Below, piece by piece: positions 1 to 14,600 of a stretch of DNA of 64,000 nucleotides. Position numbers and translations under genes: made by a program. The DNA comes from Macropodus opercularis. Its lineage: Eukaryota; Chordata; Actinopteri; Anabantiformes; Osphronemidae. Position 1 is the first letter of the stretch, and each line of letters begins with the position of its first letter. The notes under the pieces are model-generated. The model was not told the origin of the DNA. It did not search any database and saw only the letters and a program-made list of their open reading frames with translations. Where the stretch lies: the NCBI GenBank assembly GCA_030770545.1, contig CM061098.1, forward strand, positions 3,486,501 through 3,550,500, given 5' to 3'.

Positions 1-3000
1 ATGTTGCTTTTGGAATAAAAGCTTCTTCCTTTCATTTGACTGTGGATAATGATGCTCTGACCAGCATCTTCATCGCGTTTGTTCTTTTGTTGACAACAAA
101 GCAGGTTCAGAACCAGGCTTCTTACTGAGCGGCGTGGTGGCTGGACATTCCCTTGGTCTTTGAACGGATGGACGTGGCCTCTTGAGGTCCACAGTTGGGC
201 CATTTCTTTAGATTTTCCCATGATGCTGTGCAAGGAAGCGATGCGTTTGAGGTACACCTTAAAATCCATCCGTGGCTTGTTGAAAGTAAAATGTCTGTCT
301 TTTGTTATTATTAGGACTGAAAAAATAGAAATAATTTTGATAATTGTTTCTGACGTAAAACGGGAAATGTTTGATGCCTGATTTAATGTCAGACAATGAG
401 AGAAAACGTTTTTTTTTTTTTAAGTGGATGAACAATGTATACAGCTGAAACCAGAAATAGTGCACAGTTAGTGATGATAATTTGACAGGAGGGTTGCTGG
501 TGCACTGAGCTACAGCTCTGATGCTCTCATGCTGTGGCTGAACATCTATGACAACAGCTGGTTTTTACTGGCTGGCTAAGAAGCAATTTGTCGAGTCCCT
601 TGACATGTGAGTGTCAATCCGGGTTTTGTAACATAGTCAGGGAGCAATGAGTCAAGATTTGGTGCTAAAGAAGGAATTTCAGATCTGTTCTCAAGGGCCA
701 GCTGTGTAAATGTGATGCTGAGTGATGGACATGTGAGGCTTCTCCTTTAGGAGCACAGATGCTCGGAGGTGGGACGCAGCCAAAGTGTTTTAATGTACTA
801 GTGCTGAAACAATCAATCTGCTCAAATCAATCCATTATTTCATTAGCTTTTAATCCAATTAATCCTTTAAGATGATAACTAGGCAACGACAAAAACAAGT
901 GCTGCTGCGTTTCTTTTAAAGTTTTGTACCGTAACTGTGTAATTTACCAAAAGCAGCCTGTGTGTGGAGACACAAAGAAGCTGGTCTTCACCAAAAACAT
1001 TTATTCAGACCTGTTTCTTTGTGCTAATTAGTCACAAGTACAGATAAAAGTGGTGTAAGCAGTTCGGGCGTTGTCCCTCTGCATGAAAGCACAAAATCAG
1101 CTTTCAATTAATTTCTGAAATATTATTCAAAAATGTCCTTTTAGACTTGAAACTAAACTAAGTGATTTCAACTGATGATAAGCTGGAAAACACTGAGGAT
1201 CTATTACAGCACTGGACGCTGACAGCGTGGTGGCTGGTGATGGTGCCCTCACCCTGTCCCTTATCACAAATGTGCTTTAATGAAAAATGAATTGATTCAA
1301 AAGACTTTACAACAACCTGAAGCTGCTGCCACTTGTGTTTTGCACTTTTTAATCTGCAGATGTAAAAAGTATTATGTTTCAAAGACATTTTTCACTTCTT
1401 CTGAATATGAGTGGGTGGAAAATCTACCATCATTAAAGTAATGAAATGAGCCATAGTATCTTTTGAGCACTGACCACTTCTAGAACACAAGCAGTTCAAT
1501 TGAAGGTAATTAGAATGAATGTAGCAGGAATTATTGGGACGATTGAGACAAATAAGCAATCTGTACACAACAATTGAATTGTTTTGTTGGCAGTAGAGCT
1601 TCCAATCAGGGTTGGACACCTCTCCTCTCCCTGCTGACTTCAGACACTAAAAGACAATGTACACTCATTTGCTTAGTAAAGATTTTTTTTTTTTGCTGTG
1701 CTGATTTCCAGATTCAATTTAAGGCCAATTTCTTGCCAAGCAAATGAAAAGGTCCGCTGCAGTGCTGAGAGTATTGTAGTCCCTGTTTTGATCTTTGTTT
1801 TCTTTCAGGTTGGAAGGAGAATTATTGATCCGGCTTCAAATGAAGCCGTAGTGAAGGTGAGATGTCCATTTGTCGAAACCTACGGGTGTTTGTCACTCCA
1901 GATAATGAGGAAGCATAATGGAGCATGTTAACTCTGTGTTCCGTCATCATCAAAGTCGTCAGCGGAGGCGCTTTGACTGGCACCTGTCGCTGAATCGATG
2001 GGACCGGCTAACGTTTACGGCCGCCATCTGTTTTGCTGTCGTGCAGAATGGGCTTTTAAAGGAGTGGGAGGACGCTATGGTAATTCCCTTCCTTTGTCAT
2101 TCCTGTCGGATAGTTTCTGCAGCTCAGACGTGCATGTTTTAAACGTAGAACTGTGCCGTCTGCAGCTCTCTACGCAGGTGAAATAAAGTAATAGATAATG
2201 TCGTGCTGAGAAGACCAGAGAAGAGCATGGATTTTTAAATCTCCCAGCGCACTTTCCTATTTTCACTTATGCGCAGCGGGACTCACATCTGCCTTCCAAA
2301 TATAGACCCTCCTCACAGTGAAGTCACAACAGCTCACCTGCACAAATGAGCTTAAGTATACTGTGCGTCCATAGGTGAAAGGAAATGCGGTGCACGGATG
2401 AAACGGTAGAGTTAGTCCTCCCACGAGGGCCTAACCCTTAGATCTTTAATTAGGGCAAGAGAAGACAGGAAAATGTAATCAATGCTTTCACCTCTGGGGT
2501 TTCTATTGTGGGAATATGCAATAATGTATATTCTCAGGTGACACGATACCATCCAAATTCAGTTTAACGGGTCTGTTCTAATTGTACATGTAGGAGTCGC
2601 TTATTAAAAACTCTACACGCGTCTAAGACTGAATTCGTGTAAAAGTCGGCTCTGAAGTTTATTTGGATTTTACCTGATAGTAGTTAATTTGGAGCAAAAT
2701 AACAACAAACAGTAACAGATTTAGTAGAGTAGCTTCAAGTGCAAACTGATACGCAGGCGATTTGCTCTAATTCCACACGTTGCATTATAGATAAACTAAA
2801 GTTAACACAGTTCTTTGAAAGGGCAGTAAAATGTTATAAAAACCGCTGTTTATGAGGATAACGAGGTTCTGTTATAGACCCAATTAATGCATGCAGAGGA
2901 GTGAAGACTCCATTTATGCCACAAGACATTTGGGATAACTTTAATTTATGGAGTACAGAGAGAACTGGAGCTCTGACACACGCGGCAGGGGGTCTTTGAA

Positions 3001-5100
3001 AGCGAGCGGCATTTTGCCGTGGAAGAGCTTTGAACATCTTTCCCTAAAGCAGGACAGGAATCAAAAGCAAAGGCTAATGTGCCTTATGCGCCACAGTGTT
3101 CCATATCCCAAATTGTCTCAAACTGTTCATTATTTATCACAAATCCTTGTTAGGTTAGTTGCTCGTCGACAGGCAGCTTTACCTTTATCTGTGAAATGCA
3201 TGTTCACGTTTCGATTATCACACACATACTGTAAACACTGCAGGTTCCCATGAATTTAGCAGTGCAGCTAAATTTAGCTGGAGTGTGTTGCTGTTGTGCT
3301 GTTTCCAGCTTGGCGCTCGTTTGACCCTCTGCTACCCCCCACAGAGCTACAAAGATGTTGTTGTTCTTGTCAGATGCTCACTGCAGCTAATTAGAGAAAG
3401 AGGTAAGATTGGAGAGAACCAATAAGTGATTGCTGGAAAAATGGTGTCCGCTCTGAGTGGACACAAAAACAGCATGCACTTAAAAGAATTACCACAAATG
3501 TTATCCAAATAAATAGAATTATGTGTCAAAGTTTATGTGTCAAAAATCCTGCAGGAAGCTAATTGATGTTACTGTAACTTGGTTCAAGAGTGAGAAGCCT
3601 CGTTTGCCTTTTGGCGGTCGCGGGCTGTCTGGGCCTAGAATTAAGTAATATGAGCAAACATGTGCCCTCACTGCCTGTGGAAAATGTTCCATTCTGACAC
3701 ATATGCAACATTCATTTCATTTAGACGGTAATTACATGAATTGTAGAGCAAAGGAGTATTACTATCACAAAGATGCAGCCTCGCGACGGACCAAATGAGT
3801 GCTGATGGCGTCAGATATAGTTATCGCCACGGTTTGTAAGGGAGAGAAACAAATTGAATAGCTGTGTAAATGAAACTGCGAGCGAACCTTATGATCTGTG
3901 AAATTTCAAATGTGGCCTCATGGGGTGCAGCTGGTAACAGTTTTTATCTCGCTAAGCCTGAGGAGTTAAATAAACTTCATTAAGCCTTTTTTTTTATATT
4001 TTCACTTCTGCTAGAGCTGAATAGGACTGAAAAGTTACTCCCTGCACACTTTCCACTATCATAAAATCAGTTCCTTAGTTAAACTAAAACCCCAGAATCT
4101 GTAATAAAATGTGTTTTCCCCTTCGGCCGATTTCAGCTACGTTTGAGCAGCTAGTAGGATATGTGTGGATGAAATGAGAACAGAATACGCAGACTCTAAT
4201 TTCTTGTGACTGCGACTGAGCCTAGCAGTGGTTTTGTCTTTGTATTGTCAGTGTGGTCATTTGCCTCCATGCGTTAAATTTCTAATTAGGTGTTGCAGAC
4301 TCGGAGACTTAAATCGCACCATGCAGTCCTACATTATTCAGCAGGCGACGTTGCCAGTATGTTGATTAATGTCTTTTATTCTACATTCATATTCTGCTTT
4401 GCAACTGTCGCGCTGAATGGCATCTGATCCGAACAGGCTGTTTAGAGAAAAGCACGTTTCATAATCCACAGAACACGTGGTGACGAAACGCTAATCTAAA
4501 AATCCTCTCAGCCGTCCCTCGGAGCTAATGGGACGCAGGCTCGTCCGTGGTATAGATTTATATGTAAAACATGCTGCTGATTGCATCTCGGCATCACTCG
4601 TTTTATGCTTGTAAAAATAGAAAGCAGAAAGGTTTTGCCTGGGAGTCAGCATATGTCAGATTTTACTGGGATGTACAAGGTAGCTCTTGGTTACTCAGGT
4701 GGTTCGCAGTCAGGTCCCAGAAAAGAAGGAACCCGGTTGAAGTGATAGCAAGTGGTGGTGTGAGCTAAAGGTTTTCACGCTGACAGGAATACGTTCGGCT
4801 CTTTTTGACTGTTCAAGTGCTCTTAAATCAAGCACTATTAAGAAAAAGATACTTTTCTAGAGTTCTCCAAGTTTTATGTCAAAACATATTGAATGTAGAC
4901 CACAACCCCTTCAGCATATGAGTGGTTCAACTATTTTTATCTGAATGCAGTTCTCGAGGGGAGTGAGACTACTGAACACCCACACAGCCTCTCTGACAGC
5001 TTTCAAACCCGGCAATGGCACTGAAACCAAGATGCACTTCCTTCCTTTGTGTCAGTGCAACATACGGTACCGACTCTTGACGGAGGAATCGGATGCCCTC

Positions 5101-5139
5101 GCTCTCTCTCTCTCTCTCTATCTCGCTCGCTCTCTCTCA
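5101..5139. repeat. CT microsatellite with interruptions
   Basis: A run of CT dinucleotides is interrupted by TATCTCGCTCGC. It causes artificial Leu/Ser or Arg/Glu open frames on the two strands. Confidence 0.9.
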
Positions 5140-5676
5140 CACAGTCTATGACATCAAGTGCTGATGGTGCGCCTGCAACCCAAAAACTGCTGAAAAGTGA
5201 CCCTGGCTGCGCCCTTGTCACCGACTGGAGGTAACAAGTGAATGGAAATTGGTTTTACCTGAGTCAGGTAATCATTACTAAATGAATTTGCTCTTGAGCC
5301 AAGGGTATAAGTGGGATAAATATATATCTCTGAGATGAATACAAATTTCACTTATGTAATGAAAGACATGCTGGGTATTGATTTTGGAGGTTAGACGCCT
5401 TTCATCGCTGGCCCGTTCTATATTAGAATGATGAGTTTTCAATTTGGCAGGTGTTTACACAAAACTGTCAACAATTAGAGCTACAGTGATTTTAGTGTTT
5501 TGCTATTTTCTCTTGTCCTCCAGGTCCTCCCAGCCAGTCTAGATATGCAAATCATTTTTGTGTTTCATGAATGCATAATGAGCGTGAATGTGAATGTTGT
5601 CACAACGTTGAGTTTTTTTTCCCTTCCGACTCTTGTTTTGTGCACTGTCATCACCGTAGAAGACATAGATCACCTT

Positions 5677-5695
5677 CATTATCATCATCATCATC
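5677..5695. repeat. Short ATC trinucleotide repeat
   Basis: About five ATC units lie within a wider ATC/CAT-biased stretch to about 5,750. It explains the His- and Met-rich open frames here, which are not genes. Confidence 0.8.
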
Positions 5696-8600
5696 TCCAC
5701 TTCCATCAGCTGCATCGTAATCATCATTACAATCAGAAATATCATAATTATTACCATTTCGACCGTGCGCGTGGTGCAATCATTGTTATTGTCGTACGCT
5801 AATAAAGTGACAGTGATTCATTTCTCCGCAGCTCTGACTGTGTTCATTACGCTTCAATAACAGATGGACCCTGTTAACTGCACACGCCTGACGACTGCTG
5901 AAGTGCGAGCTTCAGCACACGGAGCAGCTGGGAGGACACGGCCCGTGTTTCAGAGCTGGTCCGAGCTCTTCAATAATTCAACCCTTCCAGCTGTCTCGTA
6001 TCAGGCCCAAAGCTCCACGGCCTCCGAGCTCGCGTCAGTTGTACCCTGGCTTTGCAGTGGACCCACTGTTACTGTAAATGGACCCTTGCACCAGTGTCGT
6101 CACTTAAAAATCAGTGTCTGACGCTGTGAGGACTGTGACCCTGAAACGTCGCTGCTGCGCAGTATGACATCAACCTTCTCTTATAATCACGTTTCTCTTA
6201 GTCCTCATTCACTTAAACGGATTTTCTTTAAGCACTGCAGATATTAGTCGTCTTCTTTTTTCTACTTTTCGGGTAACAAAAGATTTCTTTAATTATTGGC
6301 TGGTGCCCTGAAGGAGACTGGGTGAAGACCCTTGAATTTTATTTCCTCCTATAGGCTCCCTGGAAGAAGAGAATGGATCTATGGATGTGGCATCCTGGTG
6401 AGATGAAAGTCTAATTATGTCTCAAGAAAACGATTGGAAAGGCTTTTAATTAGGACCCAGCCAAATCTGCGCACTGAGAATTTGTACATTGTGATGGATG
6501 GTGTGTGCATCTCCTTAGTGACTGCAGACAGAATAATAATCTGAAGAAGGGGAGTGGACCGCGTTAAGCAGGGTGGCCGGTGAATAAGAAACCAGGGAGG
6601 AGGAAAGTCGACGAGATCGACTCGACGTCCGTCTACGGAGGGGAAATTGGAAGGGTGCGCTCCAAACTAAAGGGGTTAGCAGACGACTAAAAAAGTGTGC
6701 GAGCCTCTTAGCAATATTTCGTGAGGCAGGCAGCAGAGTCGAGTTGGAGAGAGCGATTAGGAAAAGAGAATAAATAAGACAGCTTGAAGAAAAAAGGCAG
6801 AATTACAGAGAAAGAGGGAGCAACAGAGCCCTGAGTAGTCACCCTGATTGGTCCCGTTCCCAGCACACAGGCGATTGGTTAGCCTTCTCCACACTCCCCT
6901 CTCCTTGGCTCTTACCTCCTCTCTCATCTCAGCAGGGGGCCCCACAGTCGCCAAGCCCCTTAATGCTCCCCTCTACTCTTCTCCTGCGTGGCTGGCATGC
7001 AGAATGCATAATCACTATATAATCATAATCAATGTCTGTGCACGCGTGGGCGGAGTAGAATAGTGGCTGGATTGAAACAGGTTCCGTGTTTTTATTTTTT
7101 TTATTTTAACACTGTTCGATATGAAATAACAGAGGGACTGTACTCTATCATACCTATGCAACTACAGTCTGGCATGTACCAGTAGAGAGAGAAGACTTGA
7201 TAACGTGATTAGGCCTGTGCTAACTCGATTATAGGCTTGAAAGGCTGGATGGGAGTTGTGGGTACATTAGGTGTGCCTCAGAATTTGAATGCTTCTCTTT
7301 TATGTACCCGGAGCAGCTCTGCTCTTCAAAAATAAACACACGACTGGATGTTGGGTTCGCTTAAAACCAGCGGCTTTCAAATCCCGCTTCTCCACGTTCG
7401 CTCCGTTATTGTCCTCCACTCATTAAAACCACTTAGTGATCTTGACATAAACTCTAACACTTGATTGATAACTGATGGAAATGAATGGAATAGATGTATC
7501 CTCCGGCCTCTAGCAGCGATACAGCTTGTGAGCTGGGTTTAACACACATGCTTTTTTTTTCTTTTTCTTTTGAGTTTTCGCATTTTACATCTTTGCTACA
7601 GGTGGAAAAACAAATTTGCAGGAATCAACAGAACTGACACCTTGAAAAGGCCAAAAGATTTTGAAATAAATGCCAGGATTCGGATTAACTAGCACCTAAA
7701 AATATGCTGTTTGGATGAGAATCTGTGTGGGAGACAAGTGTTTCCTCTCCGCCGTGTGTTTCTATGCGTCGTACAGGTGGCTCATCTGTTACAGTACTTC
7801 TCTGGTAGCAGACTGCGGCTTTTAAAACTAGATGCTCGGGGTTGGAACTCGTTAGGTGACTGTAGACTGACTTGGTCCTTGGGGCCCCGAGGATGATTAA
7901 TGGAACATGAAATGTCATGTAATCTAATCTGGAGATATTTTATCATGTCTAATTGTTCTTTTGAATTCCCGTTTTTAACTAATGAACACTGCTAAGCCTT
8001 CAGGCGTCCCTTGATAAGTAATTACGTGAAAAAGCCTGAATATTATAGGAAAAATACTTTTTCAGCGCAATGATGTGAGGGAATCGTACTCTGTACCTAA
8101 AACTGCCACTGGTTTCCGGTTTATATATAAACACATAGTTATATTTCTGTGTTCATCTGAATATAAACGACTCATAATGAGCTATTTAATGGGTGTTTCA
8201 TCTCTAGCAAACTGTAACTTTTACTTTTAAAGGCTTTAATAATTGAGGTTTTCTCAGTGCGTCCCTGAACAAGGTTTTTGGACCCTTGTTAATGTGCAGT
8301 AATTATGCAGCAAAGCCATCTGCCTATGTTGACAAAACAGCAAAAGAACTCAGGAACTCTCTTAATAGAGAGTTTATTTTATTCAAATGGGGAAATTTAA
8401 GGTGCTGGATATTTTTTCATATGACAACATGCTTGACTTTCACCACACTTTATGTCCTCCCTCCTCTAATACATTTATCAGTTGCAAAGTTGCAGAGCCT
8501 GCACAAAATGACTCTATAATAAGCCCACACACACGATTTCTATTAAATTGATTGCGATTGTGATCAATATCCGGGTGAAATGCAGCACGTTGGCTGACCA

Positions 8601-11600
8601 ATCACATGGTTCACTGCCGTTCAACAGTCAAATGCTGTTAACGGTGTGGTCAGGAGGTTTTCCATTCATCCACCCTCAACGGCTTGGAGACCACCGTCTG
8701 TTATCTGTCCAGTACATTCCTCTGAGAGGCTGCTCCCAAGCCGGACAGAATTTTGGATTAAGCCTTTGTCCGAAGAGTGTGCTCTTGAGTGGGAGTGGAG
8801 ATACGCTGGTGTGGAGTGGTGAGCGGAGCAACACCTGACATATGGTGGCGGGAGCATGGGGCAGTGGTGGGTGGGCGGCTCGAACAAGATGGCATCAACC
8901 TGACGTCTGCGGCTACAACTGGGGATGGCTAATTGAACTAGCTGGAGACCTGGGCCAGTCATTTTCAAAGCCCTCTCCCAGCCAAGGTTCTCCGCGGGCC
9001 GCGGTTCATCTCTCAATGTTCAATTTAGCGGTCGCTCTTCTCCAGGCGTTTGCTTCATGCCCTGATGGAGCCGCAGCTCGCCAGCAATGTACAGTACAGT
9101 TTACACAAGCCGGCGCCATTAGCACACACACCACAACCTTTCTCCTGCTCATGTTTGAGGGTCACTGGTAACAGAGACAGCTCATCATGGAAGGAGCAAG
9201 AGAAAGTATGTGTTATGCACTGCTGGTTGCCAAGCAACTAAATGGGGGGAGGGGGAGTGGAATCTAAAACAGACAAAAGAAAAAGTATAGATGCTTGTAA
9301 TTTACTTGGAGTTGTTACTTAACAGGTCCACGTCTCATCAGGAGCTGTCTCTCAGACAGATGAACATCTGCAAACGGAACCGGAATTGGGCAAATTAATG
9401 ACATCATAAACATAACGAGGCAGGTTCTCGTCCATTAGCATAGCTGTTCGTGGCAAATGCATCACTGTGATTATTTCAGGACCTAATGAAGCTCAAACGC
9501 CTTTCGCCTCCTCAGGAATGTGTGACAGAAAGTTCAATGACCAGTGTTGAGGGAAAACAATGCTACAGTTGTTTGTGTATGGATTTCTGTAGATAGGAAA
9601 TGTCATTTTAAAAGGTTAAGAACCAAGCATGATGGCGTGACTATGAATACATTAGAGGCACCGCATCAGCAAAAGAGCCGCGCATCAATATATCTGAATA
9701 TCTGGTTGCTCTCAATTGTCAAATTTGCAAACTAGTCGTGTGAAATCAATCTGCAATACGGAGGGTTTGAGTGTAAAGTAGCAAGAAAGGATCATCAGAA
9801 TTCATTTAAAGCACGGGCTGTGTTTTTTATTAACTGCGTAAGTACATTTTCTTCACAAAAATAACACCGGTCATCGATCAGAGGAGGTCTGCAATGAGTT
9901 TAGCTGGAAACAGATTTAGATGAACCCGAACTCCCGCTGTTGAAGACACGGCTAGGTGAGCGTGGCATATCTCCGGTATCATACATAGCGGTCCAGGAGT
10001 CAGCCATTTCACGGCCTATTTCTCTCACTCCCACAACGAAATGGTGACATTCTGCTTTGTCATTGTGCCACCACTCATTGCTCAGTAAGCCTCCTGACAA
10101 ATTAACCCACGCCCCAAGAGCCACTCAGCCTTGTCACTGCCATGAATTTGTCATGAGAAGTGTCAGTCAGTCAAGCGCGAGACTCAGCGGCGTAGTTGGC
10201 GCTTTTTTTTTACTGGCGGTTTTATATTCTCTTAGGATCACAAAACCCCTTTTGTGTCAGTCATCGCACACAAAGCACAATCATAATACATCTGCAAATG
10301 AAGTCAGAGCAGCAGATGTATTTATTTAATCACCGAATCTGCAGAAGAGCAGAAAAACGACTCCACCAGTGACTGGGCTGTATTCTCAAATGCATTTTTT
10401 CAGGGAGCAGTGCTGGAGAAAAACAACAATGGTCATTGTGTGTTAATGACCAGTGTTGTCTTCCATTCCTTCGCTCACTGCCCCCAAGTGGCAGCCACAG
10501 CCTGCTAGAGGCGCAAGGCTGATGCACAGTGTCTTCCAGCCAGTCGTCGAGCAACAGGTCCGGTATTAGTAACAGTAAATGCTAATCAGTTACATTTTTT
10601 TCTCCAAGGACGTCTTTGAGTCTTGTATCTGTTAGATCCTGTCCTTTATGTTCCCAGCGATAACGGCGATAACTGTGTAGGGCCAGCGGACATTTGTTTT
10701 TTACAGTTTTCCTTAGGAAACGGTTTCCTGCTGCTGCCGCAAACGATGCTAATGAGACTGGTGAGAGTACGACTGCAGATAAAAAATAAAAAAACAGGAC
10801 AATTAAGTAAAAAATGCAAAAATGCTCTGTAGAGCTCTGTAGACTGCAGAGAACCGTCGTAATATTCATCAAAAAGTCAAATCTGTCAAAAGATACCGAT
10901 GCTGCAGGTAAATAACAACTACTGCTCCCTGAGTTGAGTTCAAACTACAGACTTATCCTCATGTTTGACTGTTTATATGCACAATAATAGACTCTCACAT
11001 GTTTTGTGTAACACATAAAGATGTCATCACAGGCAAACTCCCACAGCGAATACAGTCATAATGGACTAATTATGACGACGTGACACGTTCTATAGGGGGC
11101 ATTAATCCTTTAAATCCAGATTACAACATGAATCACGCTGATGATGGCTCTATTTTACTTGGACTCCACTGCATGTGTCACATACATCTAACCTTTCTAC
11201 AGATCCAGAAAACAGCTTGTGACATTCGATTGTGTTTGGGTTTTAATATTATTGGATACAGTTCTATCAAAATCCTTTACACGTTGATGAACAGCGAGTC
11301 AAACAACGCGCCAGAACATTTGATACTGAAAGGCTGTAGAGGAGCTTATCTCAGGGTTTAACAGTCTCATTTGTTGGCCAAACCTATGACATTACTTTAA
11401 TACAAAAGACAGAACGAAATCAAGGCCTTTATTTAGAAGCCCCATCTCTTCGCTCTTTCAAGCGGGCTTGTATCTTTGGAGACACCGGTGGAACCCCTGC
11501 GAGCTCCGCTTTCTGCTCTCCCACATGTGCACATTGATCCAAAAGAGATGCATGGGAAATCAATTATTTTATTCAAACACTGGTTGGAGTCAAAAAATAA

Positions 11601-14600
11601 AAAGCACATTTGATTTTCTCGTTCTCCTCCGCCTCAGGCTTGCGTCAGAGCAACATGTAGTGCGGTTCAACAGAATCCAGAATCTTAGTGTATATGCTGC
11701 CTGCTTTTCTGTATGTTTTTATCTGAAATGGCATCATTTTGAGTGTGTTCTTTAATAACTGCGTACGAACTAAATGTTAGAGCCCAATTCAAAGAGGTCG
11801 GTCAGTGAATCTGTGAAGAACTGTTGTAGACATAGCTGTATCAGATAATATTCAAAGCATTCAGCTCTGGTCTGCGTGTAGCCGATAAAAACATCTTGTT
11901 ATCCCTTAAGGCAAGAATTATGTCTTCTATCAAAGATTTAATGGTAGGCAACCTAAGAGATGGGACTCTTTTCAAGCTCTTTTCAAGAGAAGGAATGAGA
12001 GAGCCGATCGTCCAATCACAGCAGAGCATCAGATTGAACAAAGTATCATTGCCATGGGAGACCAATTTCAGCTCAATTATATCCACTCCCTGCTGCTCGT
12101 GTCCTCTGTAGTGCTCAACCAAGTCACTGTGAAGGTTTTTCTCATGTTAGAAAGATGTTGAGATAATTATTTTTCTTAATGCTAAACTTAAGTTTGTGGT
12201 GGAAATGTTGATTCATCGGCTGCTCAAAAATGGCTCCAGCTGCTTTCCAAATGTCGTCCATCACTACCAGGTTTGATCCTGAGTTGACATCCACGAGACG
12301 TTTGGTATTGACAGTTTGTCCTGGGATTTGGAGAGAAAAGTCAATAGTGTGTCAGTCAAGTCTTGGTGTGGATGCACGGAGGGAGGCGGGGGGGGCCTTA
12401 GGGGAAGTCAACGTACACACACCCACTCACGCTGCATACTCATGCGCTGAACTATCAAGAAAGCAAACAGCCTCCTATAGGGCTTAGGTGTAGTTCAGTA
12501 CCTCTGTGACATGTTATGGTTTGAATTTTTCAGTTGTGTGGGGAGTTTACACCTCGTTGGTGTAACACGAGATCCAGGAGATGGTGATAATGAAGCTCTG
12601 CGAATTACATTTATATTCAAGCAAGAGAAGGTGACATGAAAAGAATGAAAAGCAACGATTCAGGTGCACTGCGTGAACAGACATTGTACAGTACTTGAAA
12701 ATAAAAATCCAAGAGGAATGATTTTTGTGTCACTGTATACAGACAGTGTGGGGGAGATAATAAGCAATGTGTCAAAGTAGCTCTCTGCCGGATTAAAAAA
12801 AGAAAAGGAAATACAGTAATCTCACCGAACTGTCAGCAAGTGCGTTCCATTCGTGCGCTGTGTGGGCTCTGATGTGGAGTCGCGTTTTAAAGAGGTGTGT
12901 GGCATGTGTGCACACGTGCTCTGTGATCAAATACAAGCGCAATCAATAATGAAAATCATCCTACAGTACATGCTCGACTTGCTGAACGGCCAGTGTGGCG
13001 TGACTGGCAGTGACTATTAAGCAGTATTAATAGGAAAATGTGTCTGATGTTAGCGTTGGGTAAATCCACGCTGTCAGATTATTTCAGATGATATACGTAT
13101 GTGCATATCAGCACAGAGGCTGACCAGGAGCTAAAAGGATGCACTGAAATTCTTGATTTAACTTTGTCCTACACGCTATACTGTCCCTGAAAGCCTCACA
13201 CGTACAGTATATCACACCAGAGACGCTGAGTGGTGACCCAGCAAAGAATTATTATATTTGACCGCTGTTATGTTCTGCTTAACACTTCTGAGCTCACAAT
13301 TGTTCAACCTTTCCGGGAATTCGCGATGTTGTGTTTGTTGCAATTAACTTTGTACGGTCCCTGAACGCCTCACACGCGCTGCACCACAGCTTTTGAGAAG
13401 CGTTTGTTAACGCTATGTTGTGTTAAAGTTCTGTTATGTCTGAATTTCAAATTACACAAGTGTCAACATTTCTTGCAGAATATGCAACGATTCAATTACT
13501 TTAGCTCTACTTCGCAGTTTACCTGTTGCTATGAAAGCTTCTTTCGTTGTGGTGACCTGTGCAGGAATAAAGATGCAGCCACTGGACGTTCTGCCCCTTT
13601 TAGTTCTTTTCTTTAACATGCGTGTGACGTTCTGTCTTAATCACAAGAAAGTGAAACCAGTAAGATGTTTACATCTCACACGAGTTCATTACGTCTCACA
13701 TTAAATCAGGCGTTTCAATTAGTTTTACTTTAGTGTGAGGATAAATGTATCTGGATCATTCTTCCATACTCAAATTAAAAGATTCGATTGTGCGAGTCTT
13801 GATGCTTCCAACACGGCTGCAGACTCCACAGGCTTAATAGAAACCAACACCAGCAGAGTCGAGTTTATTATTAATGTCAGTCTCTTGCTGAAAAGCGATT
13901 TGAATGAAAGCCTTTCTCACCGTCATTAACAGTCTGACATACCGGCTGGGTGTAAAAAGGGTGTCGAACAATGATGCTATATCACATAGAGGAGTATTTT
14001 CTTGAACGAGCTCCTCTAAGCAGACAGGGGTTGAATACTTGTGAGTGTAATGAGCTGCGTAGAATGGAAAGTATTTTTGAAAAATCTCAAACCTTGAATA
14101 TCACCTCAGTGAATGGAGAGCGGTGGTTTCTCTCAAGGTGTGCTTACACATGTCTGCAGCAATACGAAACACACAGGGGCCAAGAAAATTAATTTTGAAT
14201 GACTGCGTCTGTAATTGAATCACAACATTCAGTCATACGGCTGTCGCTTGCCAATAATAACGAATAATTGTCAAAGAGAAAGAATGTCGTTAATGAGTGA
14301 AGGGGGGAAAAAGCAAAGCAGACGGAGATGTGGTAATGATGAATCTTGATATGTTCCAGAGAGCCAGGAAGCAGAGGGCTCTCTTTTCCCTCTGGTTCGG
14401 AAACGGTGCCAGCGCTGAACTGTAATGGCCTCCTGTTTGCCTGTCACTGGAGGAGAGGGAGGAAGTTGAATGAGTGGAATTAGATTGCATTTCCCATCCC
14501 CTTCATTGTTATTTTTGGTCAAATAACACATTGCTCTTCCACAAGCAGGAGCAAAAAAAGCAGTTGGTGTGTAATCAATCCTTTTGGTGGGGGAATGAGG

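Noticed and set aside
6300..6400. Possible tail of a SINE-like repeat (TATAGGCTCCCTGG, then AATGGATCTATGGATG)
   Set aside because: The match is too short and diverged to separate from chance; it is instead noted as part of the exon-like chain.
8666..9171. Overlapping open frames of 116 codons (minus) and 109 codons (plus)
   Set aside because: No recognised motif, no supporting splice structure, and the frames overlap on opposite strands in a GC-richer stretch with fewer stop codons.
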